DNA of 64,000 bases. It comes from Planctomycetia bacterium (GTDB lineage: Bacteria > Planctomycetota > Phycisphaerae > UBA1845 > UTPLA1). Of this stretch, positions 40,385 to 49,601 are shown in pieces. The notes beneath the pieces are model-generated. The model did no database searches. It saw only the letters and a program-made list of their open reading frames with translations, and was not told the DNA's origin. Position 1 is the first letter of the stretch, and every line of letters begins with the position of its first letter. Position numbers and translations under genes: made by a program. The stretch spans positions 3,332,470 through 3,396,469 of the forward strand of contig CP054187.1 of assembly GCA_015200345.1 (NCBI GenBank), given 5' to 3'.

Positions 40385-41047
40385 TCAACGATTCCACTGC
40401 ACGGCGTCCGTCAGCGGTTTCTTCACGAGGTCCGGCACATGGCAGTTCTCCGCCGGATAGCCCACGGGGATGAGCAGGTACGGCTTCTCGCTTTCCGGTC
40501 TGCGACAAATGTCGCGAAGAAACGTCATCGGGCTGGGCGTGTGCGTCAGCGTCGCCAGCCCCATCGCGTGACACGCCATCAGGAAAAACCCCGCCGCCAG
40601 GCCTGTGCTCTCAATCGGGTAATAGTTCTTCAGCCGCCGGCCGCCCGCCTCCTCCCAGTCCACACGAAACAGCACAACGAGCCACGGGGCGATCTCCAGA
40701 AACGGCTTCTCCCATGTGGTGCCGATCGGCTCCAGCGCGTCGAGCCATTCCTGCGGCATTCGATGGTCGTAACTCTCGCGTTCCTCGGCCTCCGCCGCGA
40801 TGCGAATCTCGCGTTTGATGAACGGGTCATCGATGGCCACGAACCGCCACGGCTTGCGATTGGCCCCCGACGGCGCGCTGTGCCCGGCGGCCAGCGCCAG
40901 TTCCAGCACCTCGCGCGGCACGGGCTTCGGTGAAAAATCGCGGCAGCTTCGGCGCGCTTCCAATTCCGCTAGAAGTTCGCGACCGCGCTGCAATTGCCAC
41001 GCCTCGTCGCGCGGCGGAAGGATATACGGAATGAGTTTCGGCGGCAC
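40385..41047 (-). CDS. Nitroreductase-fold flavoprotein, iodotyrosine deiodinase-like
   Basis: A 220-residue FMN protein that matches the iodotyrosine deiodinase (IYD) branch of the nitroreductase superfamily across its whole length. FMN contacts are in RRSCRDFSPKPVP and SAPSGANRKPWRFVAIDDP. The active-site lid carries Glu89, Tyr93 and Lys114 with the same spacing (Y-4, Y, Y+21) as the residues that bind the substrate zwitterion in the human enzyme (Glu157, Tyr161, Lys182, from memory). The C-terminal part has LATLTHTPSPMTFLRDICRR and PVGYPAENCHVPDLVKKPL, again IYD-like. The GTG start has GAGG 7 nt upstream. It precedes kmo and kynA on the same strand. Reductive removal of halogen from tyrosine is inferred; other nitroreductase activities remain possible. 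Confidence 0.85.
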   Translation of the reverse strand: MPPKLIPYILPPRDEAWQLQRGRELLAELEARRSCRDFSPKPVPREVLELALAAGHSAPSGANRKPWRFVAIDDPFIKREIRIAAEAEERESYDHRMPQEWLDALEPIGTTWEKPFLEIAPWLVVLFRVDWEEAGGRRLKNYYPIESTGLAAGFFLMACHAMGLATLTHTPSPMTFLRDICRRPESEKPYLLIPVGYPAENCHVPDLVKKPLTDAVQWNR

Positions 41048-41157
41048 TGGGCACCTCGTTTCGCAGGATCACGATCAGAACGCCATGCTAAGTCACGGCG
41101 CAGTGCAATCGCAATGCTGCGTTGCATACCCGCGGCGTAGTAGGTTGCCTGGAACCG

Positions 41158-41274
41158 GTTTCAAAACTCCTCCCCCCTTGGGGGAGAGGTCAGGTGAGGG
41201 GGAAAAGTGGTTCAAACGAAATGATTCACCCTCACCCCAACCCTCTCCCTGGAAGGGAGAGGGAGTTTTGAAAC
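41158..41274. repeat. Palindromic repeat element with 13-bp terminal inverted repeats
   Basis: Ends are GTTTCAAAACTCC (41158-41170) and GGAGTTTTGAAAC (41262-41274), a perfect 13-bp inverted repeat. Nested inside are CCCCCC/GGGGG near the left end, GGTGAGGG (41192-41199) with CCCTCACC (41229-41236), and CCCTCTCCCT (41241-41250) with AGGGAGAGGG. The whole would fold into a branched hairpin. It has the structure of a MITE- or REP-like element; no target-site duplication is obvious. Confidence 0.85.
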
Positions 41275-41284
41275 AGCTTGTGGT

Positions 41285-41309
41285 GTGCCACTGCTTCAAG
41301 CAGTGGCAC
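41285..41309. repeat. 25-nt palindrome GTGCCACTGCTT-C-AAGCAGTGGCAC
   Basis: Two perfect 12-nt arms around a single C, only 10 nt beyond the 117-nt inverted-repeat element. It is followed by GCGGAACCCGCTCCCTGGCG, which looks like part of another repeat unit. It could be a repeat-family member or a bidirectional stop signal; no T-run follows. Confidence 0.8.
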
Positions 41310-41401
41310 GAGAGCGGAACCCGCTCCCTGGCGGTCGCGGCTCGGTTCGATTCCGCCGCATGACTGCGGCGGCCCGGATTCAGCGTTTCGACGTTTCGCC
41401 A

Positions 41402-42361
41402 TTACAGGTCCGGCGCGGGCGGCACCCAGATGCCCCCGGCGTTCTGGCCGTGGATCAACGCCAGCACGATCAACGGCTGATTCACCGCCTGGCGGAGCAA
41501 TTCGCCCATCAGCACGAACGGCGTGAACATGGCCGTGACGATCGCGCGGGTCAGGCCGATGACGACGTTCACAAGTGCTTCCACGACCACGCCGACGATC
41601 TTGCCCATGAGCTGCACCATGACGTAGCCGAGGCTGGCGAACGCGTAGATGTACGTCGGCCCCCAGAAGAGCGCGATGAGCTGCGCCGTGGCGGCGTCCT
41701 TGCCGGCGACGTTCCGCACGACCGTGGCGATGTCACGTCCGGCGACAAGCCGTGACACGTCCGAGGCAGTCGGTCCGCTGTCGGTGCGCTTGAACCGCCC
41801 GCCGGGGTCTTCGGGCGGCGCTTCGTCGGAGACCTCCAGCCCCAGCAGCGTCTTGATCTCCTGCGCGAGTTGCTCCGCCGCCCCCGCCAGGTCGGCGTCG
41901 AATGAAATCGTCTGAACCTTGTCCGCGTCGTCCAGCGCGGCGAACGTCAGCGTCGCCGTGCCCTTCAGCCGCGTGGCCGTTCGCTCGGTGTAAATCACCT
42001 CGATGCGGCTGCCGTCCGGTCCGAGGGCCTTGCTCGGCAGTCCGCCGTCAAGTTCAAGCTGGGTCACGTTTCCGTCGGGATCGGTGAAGACTGCACCGGT
42101 GATGTCGTCGATGCGACCGTCGGGTTGAAAGCTGCCGAAGGCGAACGCGCTGGAACCATCGGCGAGATTGATTCCGCCGAGGACATTGCTGGCAAAGTTC
42201 GAGTTGATGAGCAGGCCGAACGAACCGCCGCCACCACCCCCGCCAAGGAACTGCCCGAGATTCAGCGTGGAGCAACCCGGCGCGCCGGCGATCAACACGC
42301 CCAGAAGGATCGAAGTGACAAAATGGCCGCGAAACGTGGCGGGGAAATCAAACCATCGCAT
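41402..42361 (-). CDS. Putative lipoprotein with Gly-rich linker, unknown function
   Basis: A 319-residue protein not recognised from a family. The N-terminus MRWFDFPATFRGHFVTSILL ends in GVLIAGAPGC, a plausible lipoprotein signal with Cys30. A run of seven Gly at about 40-46 follows the lipidated Cys. Residues 50-165 look like a beta-rich domain (LNLADGSSAFAFGSFQPDG-like strands; ARLKGTATLTF), then a Pro/Asp-rich linker (about 178-195) and a C-terminal half with hydrophobic stretches (IYAFASLGYVMVQLMGKIVG, VVVEALVNVVIGL) that may associate with membrane. The start ATG at 42361 is chosen at the signal peptide. Upstream is a 421-nt spacer divergent from the ABC operon. Confidence 0.65.
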   Translation of the reverse strand: MRWFDFPATFRGHFVTSILLGVLIAGAPGCSTLNLGQFLGGGGGGGSFGLLINSNFASNVLGGINLADGSSAFAFGSFQPDGRIDDITGAVFTDPDGNVTQLELDGGLPSKALGPDGSRIEVIYTERTATRLKGTATLTFAALDDADKVQTISFDADLAGAAEQLAQEIKTLLGLEVSDEAPPEDPGGRFKRTDSGPTASDVSRLVAGRDIATVVRNVAGKDAATAQLIALFWGPTYIYAFASLGYVMVQLMGKIVGVVVEALVNVVIGLTRAIVTAMFTPFVLMGELLRQAVNQPLIVLALIHGQNAGGIWVPPAPDL

Positions 42362-42782
42362 GGAAGTCGACTCCGTTCGATGGCGAGGCGGGGGGAAGTA
42401 TCGCCCGGTTGGATCGGTTCGGCAAGCGAGCCGCGCGTGGCGTACTGGCTTCGCAGATTGGGTACGACGCTGTAACAAGATCGTAAACCTCGTGAATCGG
42501 CGGCTGTTTTGCGACCGAATTCCCCCGCTGAATCGGTCTTGCGTCGGTGAGTTAAATGTCGCATATTCCGCGAGTTGGAGGCGGCAGTCGCAGGGAGCAG
42601 ACGGGCCAGAGAGAGCGATCAGGTGGACTTTGGAACCTGCCGTGAACGGCGTTGGTGCCCGCAGATGTAACACTTGGCGCGCGCCGCAAGGGATGACAAA
42701 ACTATTGGCCGATTGACGAGCGATGCCCGCCGGGTTGTTTCTTCGCGCGGGCATCATCACCCAAACTGGTATTGGACGTGAC
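42362..42782. other. Divergent spacer (421 nt) between lipoprotein and ABC operon
   Basis: No gene is supported here. The plus-strand frame open over 42168-42716 has unnatural composition and starts inside the lipoprotein gene. A hairpin directly before the ABC ATPase is described separately. TTGACG at 42713-42718 lacks a partner -10 box at proper spacing. Confidence 0.5.
42722..42755 (+). other. Hairpin upstream of the ABC ATPase gene
   Basis: GATGCCCGC (42722-42730) and GCGGGCATC (42747-42755) form a perfect 9-bp stem with a 16-nt loop, ending 27 nt before the ATG at 42783. There is no T-run after it. It may be a leader structure of the ABC operon mRNA or a protein-binding palindrome. Confidence 0.4.
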
Positions 42783-43750
<968 letters not shown>

Positions 43751-43751
<1 letters not shown>

Positions 43752-44467
43752 TGCGAAACGTGGTTCCCCTGGCCCAGCGCGAACTGGCGGCGAGCTTCTA
43801 CTCGCCCGTGGCGTACATCGTCGCCGCGGTGTTTCTCTTTGCGACGGGCTACTTGTTCATGACGCGCACATTGGTCGAAGGCGGCGAGGCAACGATGCGC
43901 GTGCTCTTCGACGGCATCGCCATCCTGCTCATCTTTGCTGTGCCGATGCTGACCATGCGGCTGCTGGCGGACGAATTCGCTTCCGGCACGATCGAAGCGC
44001 TGATGACCGCCCCGGTCACCGATGTCGAAGTCGTCCTCGGCAAATTCCTCGGCATCATGGCCTTCTTTGCCGCGCTGATGGTGAGCACCGCCGTTTATGC
44101 GATCATCCTGATGATGCATGGCGGGCGCGATCTGGGCGCGATTTTGTACGGGTATCTCGGCATGTTCCTCCTGGGGTCGTTCTATGTGTCGGTCGGCCTG
44201 TTCGCCAGCGCCATCACGCGCTATCAACTGGTCGCGGCGCTGGTGGGCATCGCGTTGCTCGGCCTGCTGACGACGGCCGTCGATTACTTCGCGGGTTTGG
44301 CCGGCGGCGACTGGCGTACGACGTTGAGCTACGTCAACGTGCTGCATCATTTTGAGGATTTCAGCAAGGGCCTCTTCGACACGCAATCGATTGTTTTCTT
44401 CATCGCCGCCACGCTGTTTTTCCTGTTCCTGGCGGTCAAGGTTCTGGAGTCGCGCAGATGGCGGTAA
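43751..44467 (+). CDS. ABC-2 type permease, GldF-like
   Basis: A 238-residue integral membrane protein with six predicted helices: AYIVAAVFLFATGYLF, GIAILLIFAVPMLTM, a long pair around KFLGIMAFFAALMVSTAVYA, YLGMFLLGSFYVSVGLFASA, LVAALVGIALLGLLTTAVDY and the final QSIVFFIAATLFFLFLAVKV. The motif LADEFASGTIEALMTAPVTD is characteristic of ABC-2/GldF permeases. It overlaps its ATPase gene by one base and the GldG-like gene by 10 nt, so all are cotranslated. It is expected to form a homodimer in the cytoplasmic membrane with the upstream ATPase. Confidence 0.93.
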
Positions 44468-47145
44468 GCAACACAGCATCGGACGCGCGCGAAGGCTCCT
44501 TCGCGCAGCGATTCTCCATCGGGGCCAACGTCGTCCTGGCCGTGATCGTCGCGGCGGCGATTCTCGTCGTGGTCAACATGATCGCGGCCAAAAAGAGCTA
44601 TCGGCACGACATCACGTCGACCGGCAACTACGGCTTGAGCGATCGCACCCGGAGCATCCTCGACGGCCTCAAGGGCGACGTGACGTTTTCAATGCTCTAT
44701 CGTTCCGGCGAGGACGACGAAGTCCAGCGCAACTACGTCTCGCGCACGCAGGAATACTTCGATGAGATGCAGCGGTACAGCCCGGCCGTCCGCGCGACGC
44801 TCGTGACCAGTCCGATGCAACGCGAAAAGCTCGTCGCGCATTTGAGCGAAAAATTTTCCGGCGAAGCCGATCAGCACAAGGCGGCGCTGGCGGAGTTTGA
44901 GAAACTGCGGGCGGAACTGCTCGCCGTCATCGAGCAGCGCGTCGCCGAGGCCGGGCAGCTCGTCAGCGGCCAAAGCTGGCTGTCGGACTTTCCGGTCTTC
45001 ACGAGTGTCTTCACGACGCTCAAGGCCGACGCCGAGACGCTGAAAAAAGTGAAAGAGGAAGTCGCGGAGTTGACCCCCGCCGGCGGGATTCCCAAGTACA
45101 AGGATGCCGTCGACAAGGCCAAGACCGCGCTGGGCGAGGTGAAAGGCCATCTCGAGTTGATCACCAAGCGCATGCGAGACCTGTCGGATCTCGGCAAAGA
45201 CGCTTCGCAGCCCGGCGCGCGGAACATCGCGACCCTTCGCAAAGTCGCGGAGGACCTCGTGGCCATGATCACGCCGCTGCGCGAGGCCGTCGGCGATGAC
45301 GCGGCGCCGTTCCCGAAGGACATTCCCGCGGCCCTGAAATCGTTTGCCGATGCAGGCGTGAAGGTCGGCGCCGACCTCGAAGGCCTTGTGCGAAAGGTCG
45401 ACGCCTTCGCCCGCATGTATCCCGCTGCGACGCAGCACTTGAGCTGGGCCGCTTCGGTCAAGATGGGGCCTCTGACGGCGCGGATGGACGTCGGCGATGT
45501 GTTGCAGCAAGCCAGCCAAACCTTGAGCAAGGCGCGGCTGGTCATTCTGGGCGTGATTGATTCCAACAAGCCCGATCAACTCAACGAGGCGCTTCGCGGT
45601 GCGCGGCAGAACGTTCAGATCATGGAGCAGAATGCCGAATCGTGTCGAAAGCTGCTGACCGATCTGTGCGACCGCCTGGCGACCGTCGATCCTGCGTCGA
45701 AGGCGTTTCTCGATGCCGCCGCGGGGGGAAGCCTGTTCGGCGACAAGCTGGAAGCGGTCACCGCGCTGGATGGCAAGTTCGCCGCGCTGCCGGAATTGAA
45801 GCTGGGCTCCATGGCCGACACGCTCAAGGAAGAAAACTCGATCATCGTCGAGTATCAGGGCCGCTTGCGGTTGGTCGGGTTCAACGAGGTCTGGCCGGTG
45901 CGGGAAAGCATCGCGGGGAAGGGAACCGCCGCCGAAACGGCGCGAAGCTTCAACGGTGACTCGGCATTGTCGTCGGCGTTGCTGGGGCTGATGCGCGAGA
46001 AGCCGTTCGCGACGGTGATCCTCACGTTTTTCGAACCGCCCCCGCCGCCCCAGCGCAACCAGTTCATGCCGCCCCCGCCGCAAAGCTGGGTGCCGTCCAA
46101 TCGATTGTCGGAGCTGCGCAAGCGCCTGGAGTCCTCCAATTTCAAGGTGGTGGACTGGAACATGGCGACCACGCCGGAATCGCCCAAGGCCGAGGAAGGC
46201 ACGCAACCTGTATACGTCTGTCTTCCTCCGCCTCCGCCGGCGCAGCAGTCGCCCTTCGGCCCGCAGCCCGGCGAGAAAAACTTCGGCGAGCCGGAGCGAT
46301 TGCGCATCAAGCAACTGCTCGATGACAACGCCCGCGTCCTGTTCCTCGCGAGCTGGGAAATCACCTCTGGCGGCATGTTCGGCGGCCCGCCGATTTCGCC
46401 GCCCTATGGCTACGGTCCCATCCTCTCGAACGACTGGGGCATCGCGGTCGACAACTCGCAGCGCGTCGTCTGGATTCAGCCCGACGTGAAGGCCGCCAAC
46501 AGCTTCCAGGTCGTGCCGCGCAAGTTCATCCACATGCCCGTCGGCGGCTTCACCGATCACCCCATCGGCAATCCGATGACCGGCACGCGCTTCCTGGTGC
46601 AGGATGCCTGCCTCGTCAACTTGAGTGACAAACTGCCTGCCGGGGTCACCGCATCCCGGATCGTCGGCGTCTCGGACAGCGAAAACTACATCGCCGCCAA
46701 CATCGACATGCTCATGGAGATCATCGACAAGGTTCAGGATCCGACCGCCCAGGGGCGCGTCACCGTCAAGGCCATGCCGCCGCATGGTCCGTTCAACCTC
46801 ATGGCTGCCGCCGAGCGAAAAGATGGCGACAAAGAGAAGGGCCGCATCGTCGTGTGCGGGTTCGGCGCGTCGTTGCGGGATGATTTTCTTTCGCAGCCTG
46901 TCTGGTCCGAGGGCGAAACCCTCAAGCTGGATCCGCCCCCTTCGGAGAACGTGGACCTCTTCGTGAACGCCTTGTACTGGTTGATCAACGAACCGCAATG
47001 GATCGCGCGCGGTCCGGTGCCGGTCCCCCGGGTCGAGCCGATCGAACCGGCCCGGCGCAAACTCATCCAGGCGTTTGTCTGGGGAATCTGGCCGGCGGCC
47101 GTCTTTCTTCCGGGTGTGATCCTCTGGTCGGTTCGTCGTCGCTGA
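44458..47145 (+). CDS. GldG-like ABC auxiliary protein with large coiled-coil insert
   Basis: An 895-residue protein with an N-terminal membrane helix (SIGANVVLAVIVAAAILVVV), the GldG-type opening YRHDITSTGNYGLSDRTRSI, an extracytoplasmic domain and a C-terminal helix (KLIQAFVWGIWPAAVFLPGV). Typical GldG proteins are about 480-560 residues. The extra length lies at about 115-470, a heptad-rich region (for example KVKEEVAELTPAGG, LQQASQTLSKARLVILGVID) that interrupts the domain. After it, SSALLGLMREKPFATVILTF and a Pro-rich linker (PPPPPQRN; PPPPPAQQ) lead to the second half, with RIKQLLDDNARVLFLASWEI. It belongs to the ABC cluster. Function in gliding does not follow; the cluster occurs in non-gliding planctomycetes. 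Confidence 0.88.
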   Translation: MAVSNTASDAREGSFAQRFSIGANVVLAVIVAAAILVVVNMIAAKKSYRHDITSTGNYGLSDRTRSILDGLKGDVTFSMLYRSGEDDEVQRNYVSRTQEYFDEMQRYSPAVRATLVTSPMQREKLVAHLSEKFSGEADQHKAALAEFEKLRAELLAVIEQRVAEAGQLVSGQSWLSDFPVFTSVFTTLKADAETLKKVKEEVAELTPAGGIPKYKDAVDKAKTALGEVKGHLELITKRMRDLSDLGKDASQPGARNIATLRKVAEDLVAMITPLREAVGDDAAPFPKDIPAALKSFADAGVKVGADLEGLVRKVDAFARMYPAATQHLSWAASVKMGPLTARMDVGDVLQQASQTLSKARLVILGVIDSNKPDQLNEALRGARQNVQIMEQNAESCRKLLTDLCDRLATVDPASKAFLDAAAGGSLFGDKLEAVTALDGKFAALPELKLGSMADTLKEENSIIVEYQGRLRLVGFNEVWPVRESIAGKGTAAETARSFNGDSALSSALLGLMREKPFATVILTFFEPPPPPQRNQFMPPPPQSWVPSNRLSELRKRLESSNFKVVDWNMATTPESPKAEEGTQPVYVCLPPPPPAQQSPFGPQPGEKNFGEPERLRIKQLLDDNARVLFLASWEITSGGMFGGPPISPPYGYGPILSNDWGIAVDNSQRVVWIQPDVKAANSFQVVPRKFIHMPVGGFTDHPIGNPMTGTRFLVQDACLVNLSDKLPAGVTASRIVGVSDSENYIAANIDMLMEIIDKVQDPTAQGRVTVKAMPPHGPFNLMAAAERKDGDKEKGRIVVCGFGASLRDDFLSQPVWSEGETLKLDPPPSENVDLFVNALYWLINEPQWIARGPVPVPRVEPIEPARRKLIQAFVWGIWPAAVFLPGVILWSVRRR

Positions 47146-47230
47146 TCCGCGGCGCTCGCGGCGACTGGGGATTGGCGAGGCAATCGTCCTGAAAAGTTCC
47201 GAATCAAGAGAAGACACGCTTAAGGCAGCC

Positions 47231-49528
47231 ATGAATCGCAATACGACAATCGGTTTGGTACTGGTATTGGGCTTGGCCGTCATCGGCCTGTGGTGGGCAA
47301 CGTCGACGAGCAAACCGCCGACCGGTCTCGAGGAAGCGGCCGGTCCGAAGCGACTGATCGACCCGCCGCTGGGCGAGATTCGGGAGTTCGAGGTCGCATC
47401 GTCCGGATCGGCTGCGCCGCTCAAGTTCACCATTGAGACCGGCAAGGCGACCATGTCTTCTCCGGTTCCCGGCCCGGCCGACTACAACGCCGTGACGATG
47501 AGTACCACGATGTACAAGGAAATGCGCTACAGCCGCGCGTTTCCCGCGGGCGATGCCGAACGGCCGACCGAGCAGATGTCGGGCTTGGCCAGTCCGGTTC
47601 GCACCGTGACGCTGAAAGATGGGGAGGGGCGGACGGCGATCCTCAAGATCGGCGCGCGGCAGGCGCTGTCGGCCAAGACGTATGTCCAGAAGCAGGGCGA
47701 CGACACGATCTATCTCGTTGATACGGATGTCTCCGCCGAATTGCGCAAGGGCCTCGCCGAGTATCGCGGCAAGCGCCTGACGGACTTCGCGCAATCCGAC
47801 GCGGTGCGGATCGAGCTTCAGGGCGATCCGACGTACACGCTGGTTCGCGAGGGTGAGAACTGGAACATCGACGCGCCGTACAAGGCCCGCGCCGACCGGC
47901 TCGTTGTCAATCGAATTCTGGCGGCCGCGTCGAACCTCAACGTGAGCAAGTTCGTCGACGATGAAGCGAAAAACCTGCGGCCTTACGGGCTGGAGAACCC
48001 GCGAACCGTCGTGACGATCGTCACCGAGAAAAAGACGCCGCGCCCGCAGCCGACGACGGCGCCGGCTTCCGCGCCGTCCGAGCCGCAATTCGACGTGGAG
48101 ACGCACACGTTCAAGCTGGCGCTGGGCGGCGTCGCCGATGAAATGGTCTTCGCGCGCCTGCTCGAGCCGGCTTTGCCCTCGGTCTTCAACGTGGCGCAAA
48201 GCAACGTGAAAGACCTGCAACGGCCTCTGGATGAACTGCGCGACAAGACGATCGTCTCGCTGGCCGGCCGCAATCCACAGAAAATAGTCTATACATCGGG
48301 TCAGACGTCCGTCACGCTCGTCAAAAATGCCGCCGCCCAGTGGGAACTGGAGCCGGCCACGCCCGTCGAGCCGGCACGCCCCGCCGAATACGCCGCGGTC
48401 GAGGAGCTGCTCAAGAACCTGCGCGAGCTGAAGGCCGTCGGCTTCGAGACGACGCCGACCCCGGTGATGGGTTTCGATGCGCCCCGCGCTCGAATCGTTC
48501 TGACGCTGGAAGGCCAGGTCGAGCCGGTTCGGCTGTCCATCGGACAATACACGCCGAGCAAGACCGGCGCCTACGCACGAAACGAGCAGGACATGGCGAT
48601 CGCGGTCATCCCCGCGAAAGTGGCGGATGAGCTCGCCGCCGGACCCCTCTCCTTCTGGAGTCGCGATCTCGTCCGCTTCACGCGCGATCACGTTGTGGAG
48701 TTTGAGATTACCCGTGACGGCCGGACGCTCAAATTGGCGAAACAGGATGGCGCGTGGAAGTTCCTCTCGCCGATTCAGGGCGATTGCGAACAGGGCATCC
48801 TCAACGCGGCCCTGGCCGATCTGTCCAACCTCCGGGGCCGCCGCGTGATCGGGCTGGCGGCCGACGCCAAGAAACTGGGGCTGGACAAGCCCGCGGTTCG
48901 TGCCGTCGTATCGACACAAGCCCCCGCGCCGCCTCCGAGCACCCAGACCAGTCAGCCCGTCGAGCCGCCGGCGCAGCCGATCGAACGCCACGTGGTGCTT
49001 CTCGCGAGGGAAGCGGACGGGGAACGCGTCTTTGCCATGGCAGAAGGCGGCGACCGCATCTGCGAGATCGACGCGCGCGTCATTCAGAACCTGGAAGCCG
49101 AATTCTTCTCGACGCGGCTCGTTTCCTTCGAGCCGTCGGACGTCACCCGCCTCCGCAGCGACGGCAGCGCCAACTTCCTGTTTGAAAAAGTCGGCGAGAA
49201 CTGGCGCCTCCGAGGTGAGGAAACGTTCGCCGTCGATGCCACGAAGATCGCCCAGTTTTGCGGCACGCTGCGCGATCTGCGCGCGGCGCGATTCGTCGCC
49301 TACGACGGCGCTCGACCGGCCGATTATGGCCTGGATGCTCCGCAGCAGTCCTTCACCATCCAAACGGCTGCCGGCGATGCGATGACGCTGAATGTGTCTG
49401 CGAAGGGACCGGACAGCCAGAGTCGTTATGCTTCGCTCGCTTCGGCGCCAGGACGTGTCTTTGTCATCAAGTCCGAGGATGTTTCCAAGCTCACCGTGGG
49501 TCTGCTACACTTCCAGCAAGCTGGCTGA
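47231..49528 (+). CDS. DUF4340 domain protein
   Basis: A 765-residue single-pass protein with an N-terminal anchor (TIGLVLVLGLAVIGLWWATS) and an extracytoplasmic, mainly beta region. DUF4340-type repeats can be picked out as VRIELQGDPTYTLVREGENW, VEFEITRDGRTLKLAKQDGA and DVTRLRSDGSANFLFEKVGE, each a strand pair followed by W or F. Two low-complexity linkers (PRPQPTTAPASAPSEPQ; APAPPPSTQTSQPVEPP) separate the modules. It is the fourth gene of the ABC-GldF-GldG cluster, 85 nt after the GldG gene, with AAGG upstream of the ATG. DUF4340 genes nearly always follow GldG in these clusters, so it probably works with it in the envelope. Confidence 0.88.
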   Translation: MNRNTTIGLVLVLGLAVIGLWWATSTSKPPTGLEEAAGPKRLIDPPLGEIREFEVASSGSAAPLKFTIETGKATMSSPVPGPADYNAVTMSTTMYKEMRYSRAFPAGDAERPTEQMSGLASPVRTVTLKDGEGRTAILKIGARQALSAKTYVQKQGDDTIYLVDTDVSAELRKGLAEYRGKRLTDFAQSDAVRIELQGDPTYTLVREGENWNIDAPYKARADRLVVNRILAAASNLNVSKFVDDEAKNLRPYGLENPRTVVTIVTEKKTPRPQPTTAPASAPSEPQFDVETHTFKLALGGVADEMVFARLLEPALPSVFNVAQSNVKDLQRPLDELRDKTIVSLAGRNPQKIVYTSGQTSVTLVKNAAAQWELEPATPVEPARPAEYAAVEELLKNLRELKAVGFETTPTPVMGFDAPRARIVLTLEGQVEPVRLSIGQYTPSKTGAYARNEQDMAIAVIPAKVADELAAGPLSFWSRDLVRFTRDHVVEFEITRDGRTLKLAKQDGAWKFLSPIQGDCEQGILNAALADLSNLRGRRVIGLAADAKKLGLDKPAVRAVVSTQAPAPPPSTQTSQPVEPPAQPIERHVVLLAREADGERVFAMAEGGDRICEIDARVIQNLEAEFFSTRLVSFEPSDVTRLRSDGSANFLFEKVGENWRLRGEETFAVDATKIAQFCGTLRDLRAARFVAYDGARPADYGLDAPQQSFTIQTAAGDAMTLNVSAKGPDSQSRYASLASAPGRVFVIKSEDVSKLTVGLLHFQQAG

Positions 49529-49601
49529 AAAAGGGCCTCGCACCCGGACGTGTGACCCTTCGCTTGTTTGACGTTTGCGGCCCCCCGGGCAGAAGGCTTC
49601 C

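Larger units (their letters stand above)
41048..41401. other. Repeat-rich intergenic spacer (354 nt) without a gene
   Basis: The spacer between the deiodinase-like gene and the lipoprotein gene holds no plausible coding frame. It contains a 117-nt inverted-repeat element (41158-41274), a 25-nt near-perfect palindrome (41285-41309) and a further GCCGC/GCGGC hairpin at about 41355-41371. It may carry the promoter of the minus-strand deiodinase-kmo-kynA run near 41050-41100, but no clear -35/-10 pair was found. Confidence 0.6.

Noticed and set aside
41285..41309. 25-nt palindrome as an intrinsic terminator
   Set aside because: The stem is strong but no T-run follows on either strand.
44689..49363. 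Two long minus-strand open frames (44689-47454 and 47204-49363)
   Set aside because: Antisense to the GldG-like and DUF4340 genes; Arg/Asp-rich shadows with no recognisable protein.
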